DNA from: Symsagittifera roscoffensis
Taxonomy: Eukaryota > Xenacoelomorpha > Acoela > Convolutidae
NCBI RefSeq assembly: GCF_963678635.1
Contig: NC_087063.1
Span: forward strand, 8,032,386-8,096,385
DNA length: 64,000 nt
Direction of reading: 5' to 3'
Below, piece after piece: positions 41,078 to 54,286 of this stretch. Position 1 is the first letter of the stretch; the number at the start of each line of letters is the position of its first letter. The notes under the pieces are model-generated. The model did no database searches. It was not told where the DNA came from and saw nothing but the letters and a program-made list of their open reading frames with translations. The position numbers and the translations under genes are program-made.

Positions 41078-41593
41078 TTCTTTAAGAAATTGAGCACAAC
41101 CGCAAAATTGATGTGTCTTGTAATGTCAAATCAGCTTCTAGTTATTAATTTCAGTCCAAAAAATTCCTCTTTTAAAAAATCGATATTTATATTCAGTTTG
41201 ATAATGATTCGCAATTCTTTGTGTTCTATACGCTATCAACTTGAGATCCTGCTTTCAAAACTTCGTAATATTTTTGGGCGCCTGTCACAAAACTCAAATA
41301 TGTCTCTGTCTTAACTGCTTCTAAAGATTTTAACTGGAAATACCCTCTTGATTTCTGCCGCAATGCTCGATGAACGCAGTTCTGCTTTACAAACATTGTC
41401 ATTGGTTTTTTTTTGCTTTCACAGCCCGGGTTGAGCTCACGTTTTGAACCATCGGAATGTCTTTCAGTTTTGCTGCCACTCCTTTGCAACTAAAAACCTG
41501 GAACCCCGATTCAAGTTCTGCATCTTGGTTCCCATTGTAAGACCTTAAAGTAGATCGAAAATAACTTGGGATTCAAGATCCCTTCAACCGGAT

Positions 41594-41613
41594 CTCTCTC
41601 TCTCTCTCTCTCT
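41594..41613. repeat. (TC)n microsatellite
   Basis: About ten TC units, with TGTTACGAATT and TCGCCTCAC words following that recur near 50.9 kb. Confidence 0.85.
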
Positions 41614-41826
41614 TTCATTTGTTTTTGTTACAAATTGTCGACTGTTACGAATTTTCGCCTCACGCTGTCATTCGATCTAAATTATAAGTAACTCTAAACT
41701 TCCTATCGTTCTTTTTTTCTCGCTCAAGTTACCCAATTTTTTCATTGTTCCCTAAACTTCTTCCCGGTTCTGCCAGTCTAACACTCTCAATAATGCTTAA
41801 TAATGGTTTCACTGGAATCACAAGTG

Positions 41827-41861
41827 AGAATCACAGTTCAGATCACAGCATAGTGATTCTC
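41827..41861. repeat. Inverted repeat, 9-bp arms
   Basis: GAGAATCAC and GTGATTCTC flank a 17-base spacer that itself repeats AGATCACAG. Confidence 0.55.
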
Positions 41862-42589
41862 GAGGTCCTCTGATGTCTTCGTGCTTCTCGGGTAAATGTT
41901 TTTAGACTCCTAGTTTCATTTTATCCAGTACTACAAGCACCTCGAGTTTTTCAAGTTTCTCCAATAATGCAAGTTCTTCAAGCTTGTGAATTACCACCAA
42001 CTGCTTGCAATCTGCATGATTATCCGGTACCACAAGCTCCCCGCTCATCATGACTTTACCCAACGATACCGGGACCCAACGCTGCAAATTAGTATAGTAA
42101 TTCATAACCGTTATCATAAATTACGAAATCTTGAAAAAAAAAAAGAAAATAGTATCAATGTTATAAATAAGAGATGGGGAAGGGATTTCCGCTGATCTAT
42201 CAATTTGAAATCTAACTAAAAAAATTAATTTGTGTAGATTCTGACAAACACTATATTTCCGACTAGAACGATTTTTCGCTGAAGTTAAATTTAGTTAAAT
42301 TATCTAGCTATACTTCTGTAATCAAAGAAATTTCTAATCTGATGTGGGCGAGATCAAAGCAATTTCCGCTGACCTCTCAATTTTATCTCTACTTTGTAAA
42401 ATTCATCTTTTTATCTAAAATTAAATATTAAAATCAAATAGAGCGAAGCATGTGTTGCTCAGGTATCTGATTTTTTTTGTCTTTTCTTAAAATCTAAATT
42501 AAAAACAAAAAAATTCTACATCACGTAGTTCTGAATCCACAGACAAATGATGATACACTTTTTGCAAATTAAATGCTTACAACTTCTTG

Positions 42590-44990
42590 CAAAAAAAATT
42601 GCAAAATAATAACAAACAGCAGTTCTGGGAAGTTGGCCAAAGTCTTAAATCAATTTAAAACCGAATTGCTTTTCGTTCCAAATATACGCTTTTTTGAAGC
42701 AAACTATGATAAATTGGATGTACTGCTTCAGCAACAAAACTTGAATCTCTAAAAGTTTTTTGTTCTAACAGAAACTTGGCTTAGGGACATATCTAGTCGT
42801 AACATTTTTGGCAATTGGATTTTGAGCATATAGCTACATATAACAAATCCAAAGCTAGGGGTGGAGGAGCAGCATTGCCATCTGGGAAAAAAACGTTTTG
42901 AAAATTGGGAAAAGTACAGCCTCAAAAGATTCCAAATTCTTATAGTCTCGACGATCTATAACAAACAAACTTGTTTCTAACTGCAATTTACAAGTCGCTC
43001 AGTGCAAAATTGACCCTTTCCTTAAAATTGTATTGACATATATGTTTGAATTAAAATTTGACACTAAAGATAAAAGTATAATAAGTGAAGACTTTAATAT
43101 AGATGTATCTGTGGTGACAGAAGATAGCACTCAACTCATTGAAAAAATGGAGTTGCTTGATCTTATTCTGATATCTGGACAAAATGACGGCACGCGTGTT
43201 ACACGGATCTCTCGAACAAGCATAGACTTGGCCTTGCAAGTTCTCCATGCGCCACTGAACTTATTGAACACGCAATCACTGATCATAATGATGCTGAAGT
43301 TGACTTCATCATTGGACTCATAAAAATGTGAGAAGGAAGATTTTTACAGTAGAACTTTTACGGGAAAACCGCAAAAGCTGGAATTTAAAATTGAGTTCAA
43401 CTGGTGTTTACAAGAAAAGCTATTCGAAATTGATTTTAAGTCAGTGAGAATGATTTTGACGAAAAAACTGAGTTCCTTCAGCATCAAGTTCACAGCACTC
43501 TAGATGCAATACTATTGTTGTCAAAAAAAAAAATCAAAAATAAAAAGTGAAGCTGGATATCGAATAATATCAAAAATACGGGTGCTAAAAAACACAAATT
43601 ACTAAAAGTATATCAAAATTAAGATTCTTTAGAGGCAAAGCAAAAGGTGAGACAGCAAACTGTCAGAGTCAAGAAAATGGTGTCGGAAAATAAAAAAAAA
43701 TTGTACAATGGTCTATACTTTGAAAAAAAACTGAACAATCCAAAAAAACTTGTTGATTTTGGGAAGGAAATGGAAGGCCATCATAAAAATAGTTCAAAAA
43801 CCGAAGAAAAACCTTATTGTAAGAGCTGAACGAAAATGTGTCACCTGGGTTTCAAAAAAAGAGTGATTTTTCAAAAGTTTTTGCAAATTCTATCTTCATG
43901 TGAACAATTGATGAACAGGAATTTTATAGCACAAAAAAGCATTTACCCAACAAAAAATCTGAAAATGACTTGAGTCTGTCAAGTGGTCTAATCAAAAAAT
44001 TAATCCTATTATAACAGCACATTTGACCAGCTATTTCAACCAGATAATCAGCGAAGCATTTTTATCCCAAGTATCCTAACACAGATAAATCAGTTTTAAT
44101 TTTCAAGGAAAGGAGACAAGTCTATTCAATTCAATTATGGGCCTACTTCATTAGTTCCTGATATAGGACAAGTTTTCGAAAAACTTTTATCGAAGCGATT
44201 AATCGATTGTTCCAATAAGTTTGACCTCTTGAGCAAAAAACAGTTTGAATTTTGCAACAGACGCTCTACAATTATTGCTATTGTGGAAACTTTACAGAAT
44301 CTTATTTAAAGCAAAAGCTTTTTCAAATTGGCACACTGCAACACAGTTAATGCGTTCTTTATGCAGATGACACTAATATTTATTGAACACTCAACGAAAC
44401 TAAAGAACTAAAACAGATTTGGAACTAAAATCACAATGCGTAGAAAAAAATAAATTTACAACAAACGAACGAAAAAAACAGATAAAGATTACCAATGGAA
44501 TAAAAAAATTGAAAGTTTTACCTACAACCACCATATTGAGGAAGAATATTCAACCGATTTCTTTTCATTTTTTATCAAACAAAAAAGTTTTTCAGCACAT
44601 CTGTTGTCATTAGAATGTACAAGCAGTTTACACAACCAAAACATCAAAATTGGTGTATTAGTATATGAAGTTGCCAATAAAACGGCCTTGAAAAATTTGA
44701 ACATACAACAAAAAATTTTAATTCGAATTGCGTTTCGTCTCAAGAAAACACAAGAAGTAAAGACAAGAAACAAACCGCAGGGAATTTGCTCAACTAAGTA
44801 AATTAAACTTATACGAGCTGCTGAATTTATTCTCTAAAGAAATAAGACGAGAACTTGAAAATGACAAAGTGAACAACATTATTTCAAAAAAATTAGACAA
44901 GTCACTCGATACCACTAGAAGAATAAAATCACTAACAACAAAAAATTTTGCTTGAAATAACAAAAATTAATCAGTGCGAATACGGAAACT
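42590..44990 (+). pseudogene. Decayed non-LTR retrotransposon (endonuclease + RT)
   Basis: Broken plus-strand frames give a recognisable order. An endonuclease start (NIRFFEANYDKLDVLL, then LTETWLRDIS) lies at 42680..42800. The endonuclease core with EDFNIDV in place of GDFN, and TRVTRISRTSIDLAL, lies at 43090..43240. RT entry (YGPTSLVPDIGQVFEKLLSK, then FCNRRSTIIAIVETLQN) lies at 44130..44310. The catalytic box LYADDTNIY lies near 44355..44385. A C-terminal region (IGVLVYEVANKTALKNLNIQ) lies at 44640..44800. This is the layout of Jockey/CR1-type LINEs. Many stops, frameshifts and deletions make it dead. The exact 5' and 3' ends are not visible. Confidence 0.75.
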
Positions 44991-45369
44991 GTATAATTCT
45001 CTAATTAATTCAATATGAATATCAAAAAAAAAATTTTAGACGAGCCTAACAATTCATAAAAAAAAACCTCATGCATAAAATTAGAGATACTTATTTTATT
45101 GCTTATGGCTACTTCAACAAATTGTTTCGGTGAATAAGTATTGAGATAGTTTTTTTAAATCGTTCAATCATAAAACGTTCACCCAAAAAAAACATCGTAT
45201 TAATCGAAATAAAAAGCAATATGAAATATAGTTTTCAAGTCTGAAAACTGTTTTTTTTTTGCTACTTTTTTTTGCTCGTATAAAACAATATATTAATAAA
45301 ATGCAAAACAACTGAGCTGTAAGATTTCGAAATTTCAGTTTTATTCTTCAAATTTATCTTTCTTTCCAG

Positions 45370-45444
45370 GAAAATGTAGAGATTAAACAAATAGGTCCAA
45401 ATAAGATGGTACTTAATAGAAAGTTCTCAGCGGCGCTTCAACAG
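45370..45444 (+). CDS. Isolated exon-like stretch
   Basis: A strong acceptor (TTTATCTTTCTTTCCAG, ending 45369) is followed in phase 0 by 25 codons (NVEIKQIGPNKMVLNRKF and on) to CAG before GTTGAA, a weak donor. If not spliced, the frame stays open to TAA at 45541..45543. Coding-like, but no partner exon could be tied to it. Confidence 0.3.
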
Positions 45445-45860
45445 GTTGAATTACCTTCTGCGCTTGCTCAATTTGGTGCTTTTCTAATGATAAGTTTTCT
45501 ACATTGTTGGATTATTACACATTTTGAAACAAATTTATTTTAAGTGCTGCTTGAGACGGTGAAAAACTGAGCAAGCACTGAACAGCGTTTGCATAGAGAA
45601 CATATGCAGAGAATAAGAGAGCTCCTTTTTATTTCTGGTAGACGAACTGAACCAACTTTCGGTTCGAAAACTGAGCCAACTGCGACTAGATTGTTAAAGA
45701 GTTCAATTTATGATGAAACTTCAGACGTGCAAAGGGTAATTGTGTAGAGTGACACAATGTTCTAACTTGCAGGTTAATAGTCATGTTCTTCAGAATCGTT
45801 GTTTTTACATAGTGCTTTAACAACTTTCAATTCCAAAATTAAATCTTTGTTGATTTTTTA

Positions 45861-45885
<25 letters not shown>
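45861..45885. repeat. (TC)n microsatellite
   Basis: About twelve TC units, running into a T tract. Confidence 0.85.
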
Positions 45886-45889
<4 letters not shown>

Positions 45890-45893
<4 letters not shown>

Positions 45894-48298
45894 TTCTTCC
45901 TCTGCAATTTTTGACCCTAGTTTCATGGTGTTTCCTACATTAAGATGAAAAGTTATAGTGTGGGTAAAATTCTGGCCCCAGGCAGTGGTAGTGATTAGTT
46001 TCACAACAGTAAAGAGAAATAATCAAAGCAAATGCTTTTTTGATGCTTTGTGCGTTGAAATTCTAATGATATTCAGCTTGTTGATCCGAGAGAGTGAAAA
46101 TGATAATTTGATATTTTCGCTTTTCCAAAAATTTTTTTTGGCCATATCCGTTGAAAACATTCTCCGTTTTGTTAATTTTGTGATTCATTCGAAATCATCA
46201 ATGAAAAAATTTAAGGGGGAAATTTTGTCTATTTCATCAGAAAGTCACTACAGATCTGTTGTAGTTGCAGACTACATGATGACGTTTAAATTACACAGTT
46301 GGGACTATAATTTTCGGAAGCTAGCTTAGCTTGCTGAATTCACTTCAGTTAAATGAAATCAATTACATTGCTTCCACAAAGACCCTAAAATTTTGATTTA
46401 TATATTTATTAAAAATTTATTCTCCAGTCATGCTGAAATTGATGTTCAAGTGCGTCCTAAAAATTTTCAGTCTAAACTCAACGCGTCGTTATGGCTAGTT
46501 TCCACTTAACACGCCATTTATTTTGAAGCTCTTCAATTTTTAGTTTTTACATTGGATTTGTTGAGCTGATTTTACAAGAATTAGATTTTTTTTGTTATCG
46601 GAAAATCTTTTAGTTAAAAATAATTTTCCGGTTTTTTCTCCTGTTTGAAATAATTTCCGTTTTATTTAGACGTTTTTTTTGCAAATTTGTTTTTCCACTA
46701 GCTCAAATTGGAGTCTTACAAAAAAAATCTGACCTTGGATGAACTATAAAACTACTTCTGTAGCTTTTATATACTGCAGAACGAAGGACTCCATTTTTCT
46801 TTATAAAACAGTTTAAACTCGCCTTCTTTCTTCAAACTGTCTTTCTTAAATTTATTCCTATGTTCTTTTTAATTAAATTTGTCCTTCCTTGTATCCGTTG
46901 TGTTGGATTTCTCATCTTAACGTAATACACTTACGATTTCAAATAAAATTTTGACGAACCCGAAAATTCAATACTTCTTGAAAATTAAATTTATTCGAGG
47001 CTGGGGCGTGTTTATTGAGAGGGCGGCCTCCTTTTTTCCTTTTCGGAATTCTAACCCACCTCCCCCCTTAATTCTCAAAAAAAATCTCCCTTGTTTGTGA
47101 TTGTCATTTTTGGCTAACGGAATTCAAAAATTTTTCTGCTTCAAATTCAACTAAATTTTGCAGGAAAAAAATTGTAAAAAATTATCTGTTCTATTTCTCA
47201 AACTCAAAAATTTGAGCAAAATGTGTCATTTAATAATAGCAGAAGGGCATGGATAATTTCATTTTTCGAGAAAAAAGTGCGTCGTCAAAATTTCAATTTT
47301 ATCTTTGAAATTGACCCTCCCCCCTTTTGTGCTCAAAATTTACAGAAATAGAGTTAACTTTTTGTGCTCTTAAGAATTTACAGAAATAGAGACATTGCGA
47401 CGACTTGAAATAAATTTTTGAGTTCAAGAAACTCTTAATTCGTTATGTTTTTTCGACCTTCTGGTCGGTAGGTTGATTGGATCTATGTTTGACTGCTGAT
47501 AAATTAACTTACTTTTCTATAAAAGGGGCGTTTTTACCCTTCATTGGGACAACAGTTTTATATTCAACCCATCCTAAAATTAATTGTCCTTTTCTGCCCC
47601 CGAGAGTAATTGTTTTAAAGCAAGCTGCTTTTTTTCTTTTTACGGAACTTTCCACTTTCGTTTATAAGTTAGAAAAACGATAAAAACTCAAAAAAAAAAT
47701 CAAAATCTTCTTGCGATGCGATACCATTGTAATTTACTTGCAACTGATATGATAACTAATTACAGTTATCAATTTTTCCCAAAACCAAAATTTTATCAGC
47801 TATTTTTCCTGCTTCTAATCGCCTTCAAATCTTACAAGTCAATTTCAGATCCCGTTTCTAATTTTTGAACTAGTTTTAAGAAAGCCGTCACACTGTAATT
47901 CATTAATTCCGCAATTTTGACAAATGTTATAAAATTCTCGGGTTAATATGCCAACGAGCTCTAAATAATGGCTTAAAAGAGATATATACAGTCTATTGAC
48001 CCTTTTTCTCAGATGTCTGAAGAAAAAGTCAATTTACTAAGTTATTCATGCATAACTTTTGGGCTAAATGATCTATTACCTTCGTTTCCATTTTTGCCTC
48101 ATTGTCTTTATTTTCTTGACTTAATTTGCCCCAAGTATCCAATTTTACTACACAATATCCGCTTAATAAACTTATCTAATTATATTTACTGCCGCGGTCG
48201 TCAAAGCAAATTTGAAATTTTTACTAATTTGGACACTTAGTGTTTGTTTCCATCAATTCCATCCTCTCGCTACGGAAATTAGTTTCGAAGAAAAATAG
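45890..48298. other. AT-rich DNA, no supported gene
   Basis: Frames at 45958..46329 and 47477..47683 lack motifs and ATG context. A C-rich patch at 47045..47085 resembles eroded mobile-element ends. Confidence 0.35.
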
Positions 48299-48400
48299 AG
48301 AACGGAAAAAACTGGCAAGCCTGAGTCTCAAATTTATCGAGCACATCAATGCTCATCACTTCATCCGCAGTCTAATTTGACGGTTGCAATTCGATCCCAA

Positions 48401-48755
48401 ATGGATAAAAGCCCTGCCAACCTTCCGGGTAAAATACATCGAGCCTCAATTGACTGTGGCAAAATGCGACCCAACTTAGTGCCCAATCATACCATGGGTG
48501 TCAAAATTTCAAACTACCCTCGACCTCGTCAAAAAACGTGCATATACTTTGTCAACCCAAGTGCGGCTAATTCAGTTGAGCTAATCGGCGAACGAAATTT
48601 GGGACCAATTGATGAAAATATGGAAGCGATTTCTACTACTTCTGGGAGACAAAATCGTCGTTTGTCGGAGGCGGAGCATAGGAGTCTAACAGTCGATCTT
48701 ACTCCACAAACTATAGACGGAATTCTCCATAAGCTGATCGAAAGCGATTCGGAAG
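48401..48755 (+). CDS. Host-gene exon, probable first coding exon
   Basis: The frame is open from 48299. The first ATG is at 48401 (MDKSPANLPGKIHRASIDCG). It runs to GAAG before GTCAGT (48756), a good donor, giving phase 1. The sequence is markedly richer in G+C than its surroundings. The peptide is polar with balanced charge, e.g. NHTMGVKISNYPRPRQKTC and LTPQTIDGILHKLIESDSEG. There is no signal peptide or known domain. If unspliced it stops at TAG 48782..48784. A later exon at 51416 may belong to the same gene through an unseen exon. Confidence 0.5.
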
Positions 48756-48861
48756 GTCAGTCAAGCGAACAATTAAGAATTTAGGAGAAATATATTTTTC
48801 TTTTTTTCTGGTTAACGACTTCTTTTAAACGGTAGGTGAGAAACGTTTAAAATTTTGAGTG

Positions 48862-48960
48862 AACAATTTTGAGCCAACAATTTTGAGCCAACAATTTTGA
48901 GTGAACAATTTCGAGAGAACAATTTCGAGTGAACAATTTCGATTGAACGATTGAACAATT
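48862..48960. repeat. 14-bp tandem repeat
   Basis: About seven units of AACAATTTTGAGCC / AACAATTTCGAGTG lie in a row, just after the exon at 48401, within its likely first intron. Confidence 0.8.
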
Positions 48961-49809
48961 CTTAGGACAAAAAATCTTCTATTAAATTTATAAAAGGCCC
49001 GCTTTTAATAACTTAACTAAAAATAATAGTTTTTTATGTAATTGCTTTTCATAAAACTGAAATGAAAAAAAAAAACACAAAGCAGACAATCAATTATTAT
49101 TACTTTGATAGTCTTTTTCAATTCTGAGTTATCTTGCAAAAATGAAGACATGTTTAATACCTTTTAAAACGAAACTTTTGGTTTTAATGACATTCTCAGA
49201 GCAAAATTTCTAACATTCTCAGTTTTGTTTTGAAATTTGAAATCGGAATGATTTTTTTCTGTTTAATTACGCTTGACCAGGTTGTCGCTTGACGTTGGAT
49301 CTCGTGAATACCAGTGACTTTAGTTTTGACTCAATTTTGTGACATATGCTCGGCTTTTGATGAAAGTTAAGAGACGTACCCAGGCATATCAATTGTTCAA
49401 TAAAACTTTCCTCCGACTTGGCTAAGCTCTATTAAATTTGCCTTTGATAAATCGTTATAAAATTAGTTTGCTATTTGGTTTAGCTGTATTTTCTGTATTT
49501 TGGATTTTTTCTAAGATATTTAGAGAAGTTTATGGTATTAAACAAAATGATTTCAAAATTATTAGTTTTCTCATCTGTGATTATTTTATTAATTAGGTTT
49601 TGAATTAGATTTTACTTTTGCAAACTTTCTCATTTCATGAATTTTGCCATTTTTTCCATTTTCTGTCCAAAATGCGTTGTCGTCAAAATTTATATCCAAG
49701 CTGGGTTCAGGTAAGATCAAGTAGGAAATCAGGACGAGGATTTACATCATGCATTGTTTGCCCAAGTTTTGAATAATTAGGTAGAGCGCTGGTCGAAACC
49801 ACTTTTTGA

Positions 49810-49970
49810 TCAAAACTGGCATGTTAAGCCTGTTTGTCGGAAGTTTTTTTTCCCAAAAACTGGCAATTTGAGCCTGTTTTTGCACAAGTTTGCTTGCGGC
49901 GCAAAAGTTTTTGCAAAATATGGTATATAAATTTTCTTGGAGAGATTGAAAAATAAAATTGGTCCACCCA
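49810..49970. mobile_element. hAT-like internal fragment
   Basis: GTTTGCTTGCGGCGCAAAAG and the neighbouring TTTTTTCCCAAAAA words match internal parts of the elements at 4857 and 56269. An inverted GTCGGCATTCTATGCCGAC palindrome follows at about 49988..50006. No ends are seen. Confidence 0.35.
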
Positions 49971-50901
49971 TAAAAAGTTGACGAAATGTCGGCATTCTAT
50001 GCCGACACTTCGTCAACTTTTTATCGGAGGACCGATTCTATTTTCCAAGTTCTCCAAAAAAATTTCGATAGACAAAATTTCGGTCAACAAAACTTCGATA
50101 CACAATTATTTTTTATTTTTTAGAAAAAAAACAATGCGACTTTAATTTTGAAACTAGTGTTTTTTGTGCCTGAAGTGAGAAAATATTTGGAAGTAAGCAT
50201 GAACCATTTTTAAGACCTAATTGATTATATTTTCATTTGCGAGATGAAAAAAAAATCCAAAAAAAAATCAATTTACAAATTCCATAACATCTTCAGGGAA
50301 CGATACTCAAATTTGTCAGTTTTTTAGAGTCGAGAAAACGGAATAACTTTTATGAAGGTAATTTTTTAAAGTTTTTTGTACAAAATTTTATAAAGACAAA
50401 CTTCGTTATCGAACAGCAAAAAAAATTGAAGCGACGAAAAAATCTATTTCTATTTTCACAAGTAGTTTTCAATTTTCAGAAAAAAAAACTTTTTTTTTAT
50501 CCAATTTTTAAAAGTCTATCGAGAAGCTCTCAATCAAAAAGTGTTCTTGAAACTTAAAAAGATCTAAGACCATAAACTTTTTCAGCTTTGAAACTTCAAA
50601 AATTGAAGTTTAAAAAAAACAGTTTTTTTCTGTATTTCCTTATGATCCTTGGTTCTTTTCCAACTGCCTGGTAACGGTGTTTTTAAAACTCATTTTGATC
50701 TTCTTGTTTCGAAGAAGCGCTAGGTCAGTTTTGAAAACAGTTTATTCACAACAAAAAAAACTTTTCACTGCTTTACAAACAAGTTTTTCAAAACTGGTAG
50801 CTACTCCATTGTCTTTATTGCTCTAAAAATGACTAAAATCAAATCAAAATCCGTCATGAGAGGAATATTGCGCGTAAATCAGTGTTCCCTGCTTAATCTA
50901 C

Positions 50902-50969
50902 TGTTACGAATTGTCGATTGTTACGAATTGTCGCCTGTTGCGAATTGTCGCATGTTACAGATTATCGCC
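50902..50969. repeat. 17-bp tandem repeat, four units
   Basis: There are four copies of TGTTACGAATTGTCGNN, the last two with substitutions. Confidence 0.85.
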
Positions 50970-51415
50970 TCACATCCGAAAACAATGCTCATTACAACTT
51001 AATGGTGGAAACAACAAGTACAAAAAACAAGTTCAAAGGCTCTGATATCTCAAAATCCAAAAAATTCAGGCATTATCACCTACTTTGATCCCTAATTTAA
51101 ATTTTTTACGTAATAACAAATGACTGATTGTTATTAAGTCATAAACAGAACACCCAATGCAATGCGAGCGTTGTTTTTCTAAAACTAAAACAGCCTCTAA
51201 GCTTGACATCAAAAATTTGAGCTAATATATAACTATTTGAATTAGGATGTTTATTTTTGTTGATCCATGAAAGAGGTTTTGGAGAATTTTTCAAGTTTCT
51301 TGTTATTAAAATTAAAATCCTCAATTCAACAGTGAATTTCATTTTTAAGATAAAACATCTGGTTTTGAGAGATTACTTTATGAGCTCTTAAGTATCATTT
51401 TTTATCGGTTTACAG

Positions 51416-51479
51416 CAACGATTCTTCATCATATTACAAATCATCGATGGATGATTTGCATAAGATTGAGCTTGAAAAG
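51416..51479 (+). CDS. Internal exon-like stretch (64 bp)
   Basis: The acceptor TTTATCGGTTTACAG ends at 51415. The donor GTAGTT begins at 51480 after AAAAG. In phase 2 it reads NDSSSYYKSSMDDLHKIELE and ends in phase 0. It is polar and helical. It does not join the exon at 48755 directly (phase 1 meets phase 2), so an intermediate exon would be needed. Confidence 0.35.
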
Positions 51480-53755
51480 GTAGTTGATAGATTTTACAAT
51501 CTTCTTGTCGCAAAAAATATTCAGCCCATTCTCTTCTCAATTAATTCTATCTCACATTATATCGATATCGCAACTATTTAGCAAAGGAAAACAAATGTAC
51601 ATTTGGTCTCTACAAGGTTTTTTATTTATATTTTTATATGCTGATTGAAGAATTAGGTTTCGTCTTAAAAAGCAATTAGTTTCAAGAGGTTTCCTTTTCC
51701 TTACATTGGAAAAAGGCAAATTTATCGTAGATATTATCTACAGCCTTGTTGGCAAAGACATCCGTAGACCCTCAATTTTTAGAACTCATTAATCTTATCG
51801 AAAGGAAATTTTTCATCGACTTCAATTTCCATTTTGTTTAAAAATACAAATATTGACAAAAACTCATTGAAGAATCAGCTCTTTATAATTGAGATCAAAT
51901 TCAGCTGAGTGTTTTTCTACCAAACTCTTATCTACACAAAATAAGAAAGCATTCAGTGTAATAGACAGGTTCGTTCAGTTGATGTTTCTTTAAATAGCAT
52001 GACCTAAAACAAATTCCGATAATTGATATAATTTTAAATTGAACCCCGTCTCATTAATATACGTATATTGGCACTGAAGAAGAAAACTACGAAAAAATTT
52101 TCTCCAATAAAAAATTATTATTTTTATCCTTTAAAATTTTTAAAAATTCTTTCGGCGAGTTTTTTTGGTGGCTGATTGAAAACGTTGAACGCAAATTTTC
52201 ACCAAAGTAGAAACCGGCACAACAACCAGTGGCGAATCTAAGATTTTCTCGAAAGAGGGGGGGGGGCGGATTTTTTCAACCTTTTTCTAGGTCGACCAGT
52301 ATGATTTTCTGAGCTCTCTTTCAAATCACGATAAAAAACATATTTTGACCAAATATGAAAATTTTTGAAAAAAAAAACAGGCCAAAATGGGTGTTTTTAG
52401 AAACTTTTTGGAAAACTTTGAGATTTCTCGCTGAAATGAATGCAGATCAGTTTAATACGATAAAAGCTGAATTAATGTTTTGGGCCCTTTTCTATCCGAA
52501 CAAAAACATCTCTGAAACATCTCTAAAAAGGAAAGCGTTCAAAAAAACTCTAAAAATGAAAGCTATCGGGATGAAACAGAGCTCACGTGGACAAAAAACA
52601 TAGCAGCTAGTTTTTATAGTCAGAATTGAATTACTGACGAACGTAATCTTATTTTGAACCAACGTAAAATTTTTTCTTTGTCTTATTCACTACGTTATTT
52701 ACTTTTTTGTCTATTTTAGTTCTCATCCGAAGAATTATCAAAATGTCTGTAAACGTTTAGGCAAGCTATCAAATTTTTCCCAGGACTTTTCCCAGGACTT
52801 TAGCCAATGGAATATCTCCCAAAAACGAATGCGCTGTTTGTTTTTGAATAATTTAATTGTTTTTGGAAATCAACTGGTGCTAAAATTTTGACATTTGTTC
52901 CAAATTTTAAAGTGGTCTCCAGTTTTCAAACTCTTCTAATCAGTAACTCATTCAAAACAAGCAGAGAACAACTTTCTTTTACTTATTTTTACCGGAACTT
53001 GCCCCGAGTTTACAAAAACAATATTCACACTTATACGTTACATTTTCACAGACATTTCATTCATTGAAAAATGAATAAAATATCTATGACTAGCACTTTC
53101 TTCATACTATAGAAAGGCTCTAGACCATTTTTATTTCTATGAAAATTGACAAGCTTTGTTTATCGGCCAACTCTTTCTTTGTTGGCCCGAAGTTACTTTC
53201 ATCGGTCAATTTATCGGAAGTCTAAAACAGTGACAAATCAAGCCTGATAAAAATCTAGATTCGTGGCAAACACTAATTCAGGCCAGCTGAAATAATTCAG
53301 CTTTAAATAGATACTCGCTATGCATGCAGCTATTTGTACAATTAGAACTGAGTTTATTCTCACATTTGCTTCAAAAACTCAATTTGATGCGTGATGCATC
53401 AAATTGAGTTATTAATTCAATTGCGCATGCTCAAAAGCACACATACAAGTTGCTACGCCTCTTTAATAAGTACAAAAACGCTATAAAACGCAATTAAAAT
53501 TAAAACGCAAATAAAAAATGCTTTTTAATTTCAAAAACTTATTTTGATCATTGATAATTTTGGCGGCAAATCGTAATTATTTTTGCTGTTTTGTTTTCAA
53601 TTTTTTTTTCAAAATTCTCTCCTCTCCCCAATTAATTTGCTCGATTTTTATCCTTTTTTCTTAACGTGGTGGAAAATGTTCTTAACGTGGTAAATGTAAC
53701 AGATTGGAAGTCTCCAGCTATCGTTATATAACAAAAACTATGAAAAACACACTTT
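51480..53755. other. AT-rich DNA with one eroded hAT-like end
   Basis: CAGTGGCGAATCTAAG followed by a long G run at 52227..52280 looks like the end of a hAT-like element, with no partner end visible. The 82-codon frame at 52355..52603 is within or next to it and is Lys-rich without motifs. Nothing else is recognised. Confidence 0.35.
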
Positions 53756-54286
53756 TTGTTCCGACTTTAGATACGAAAGTGACGGAATATTTGTGCTCGG
53801 GGTGGGTTTTTTTTTCTTCAGACAAATTTTGACTTTTTAACCAGCCATTTTTGACGGAATTTTTAAATATCATTCGAAAGGTATTGTTTTCTTGAACTTG
53901 AATTTGAAAAGATATTTTACCTGTGATCATTTTTTTTGTAAAGTTATGGGGGTTTAAAGATTGCCATTTTGACCAATTTGGGACAATTAACGCGCGATAT
54001 AATTCGCGCTATTAACGCGTAAGCGAGATTTAATCCGACTTAGAAATCGTTCCAAAATGGTTCAAGGAAGCTTAAATGCCATAATTGATTTGTTAATAGG
54101 CGCAAAATCTATCATTTTGTACTTAATATGATGTGTGGGGTGATGCTTTTACATAAAATCTCAAATTAAAAAAAAAAATTTTTAAATTTTTTAATTAAAT
54201 TGAAACGTTTCATGTTATTAATGCTCCATAGACTTTAAGAGGCAGTCGGAACATTCAGGGCTTCGCCCTGATACGAAGAGTCTTGT
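53756..54286 (+). repeat. R1 dispersed repeat, full length
   Basis: TTGTTCCGACTTTAGATACG to CCTGATACGAAGAGTCTTG; all blocks are in order, and CAGGGCTTCGCCCTG is intact at the 3' side. Confidence 0.75.

Larger units (their letters stand above)
41226..42120 (-). pseudogene. Possible minus-strand coding relic
   Basis: Minus frames at 41489..41226 and 42117..41902 are more protein-like than their surroundings (the second: NLQRWVPVSLGKVMMSGELV, then a Leu/Glu-rich helical stretch). Base composition is closer to the relic at 1..2560. It is broken by stops, and I recognise no family. Confidence 0.3.

Noticed and set aside
16283-45370. One host gene spanning the retroelement from exon 16240 to 45370
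   Set aside because: Phases happen to agree (0 to 0), but a better terminal exon with AATAAA lies at 16335..16460 and nothing links the distant exon.
45958-46329. 123-codon plus-strand frame
   Set aside because: Starts at a non-ATG codon, no motif or paired splice sites, composition like random AT-rich sequence.
48862-50969. Short-period repeats considered as a CRISPR array
   Set aside because: Units are directly adjacent without unique spacers, and the setting is eukaryotic.
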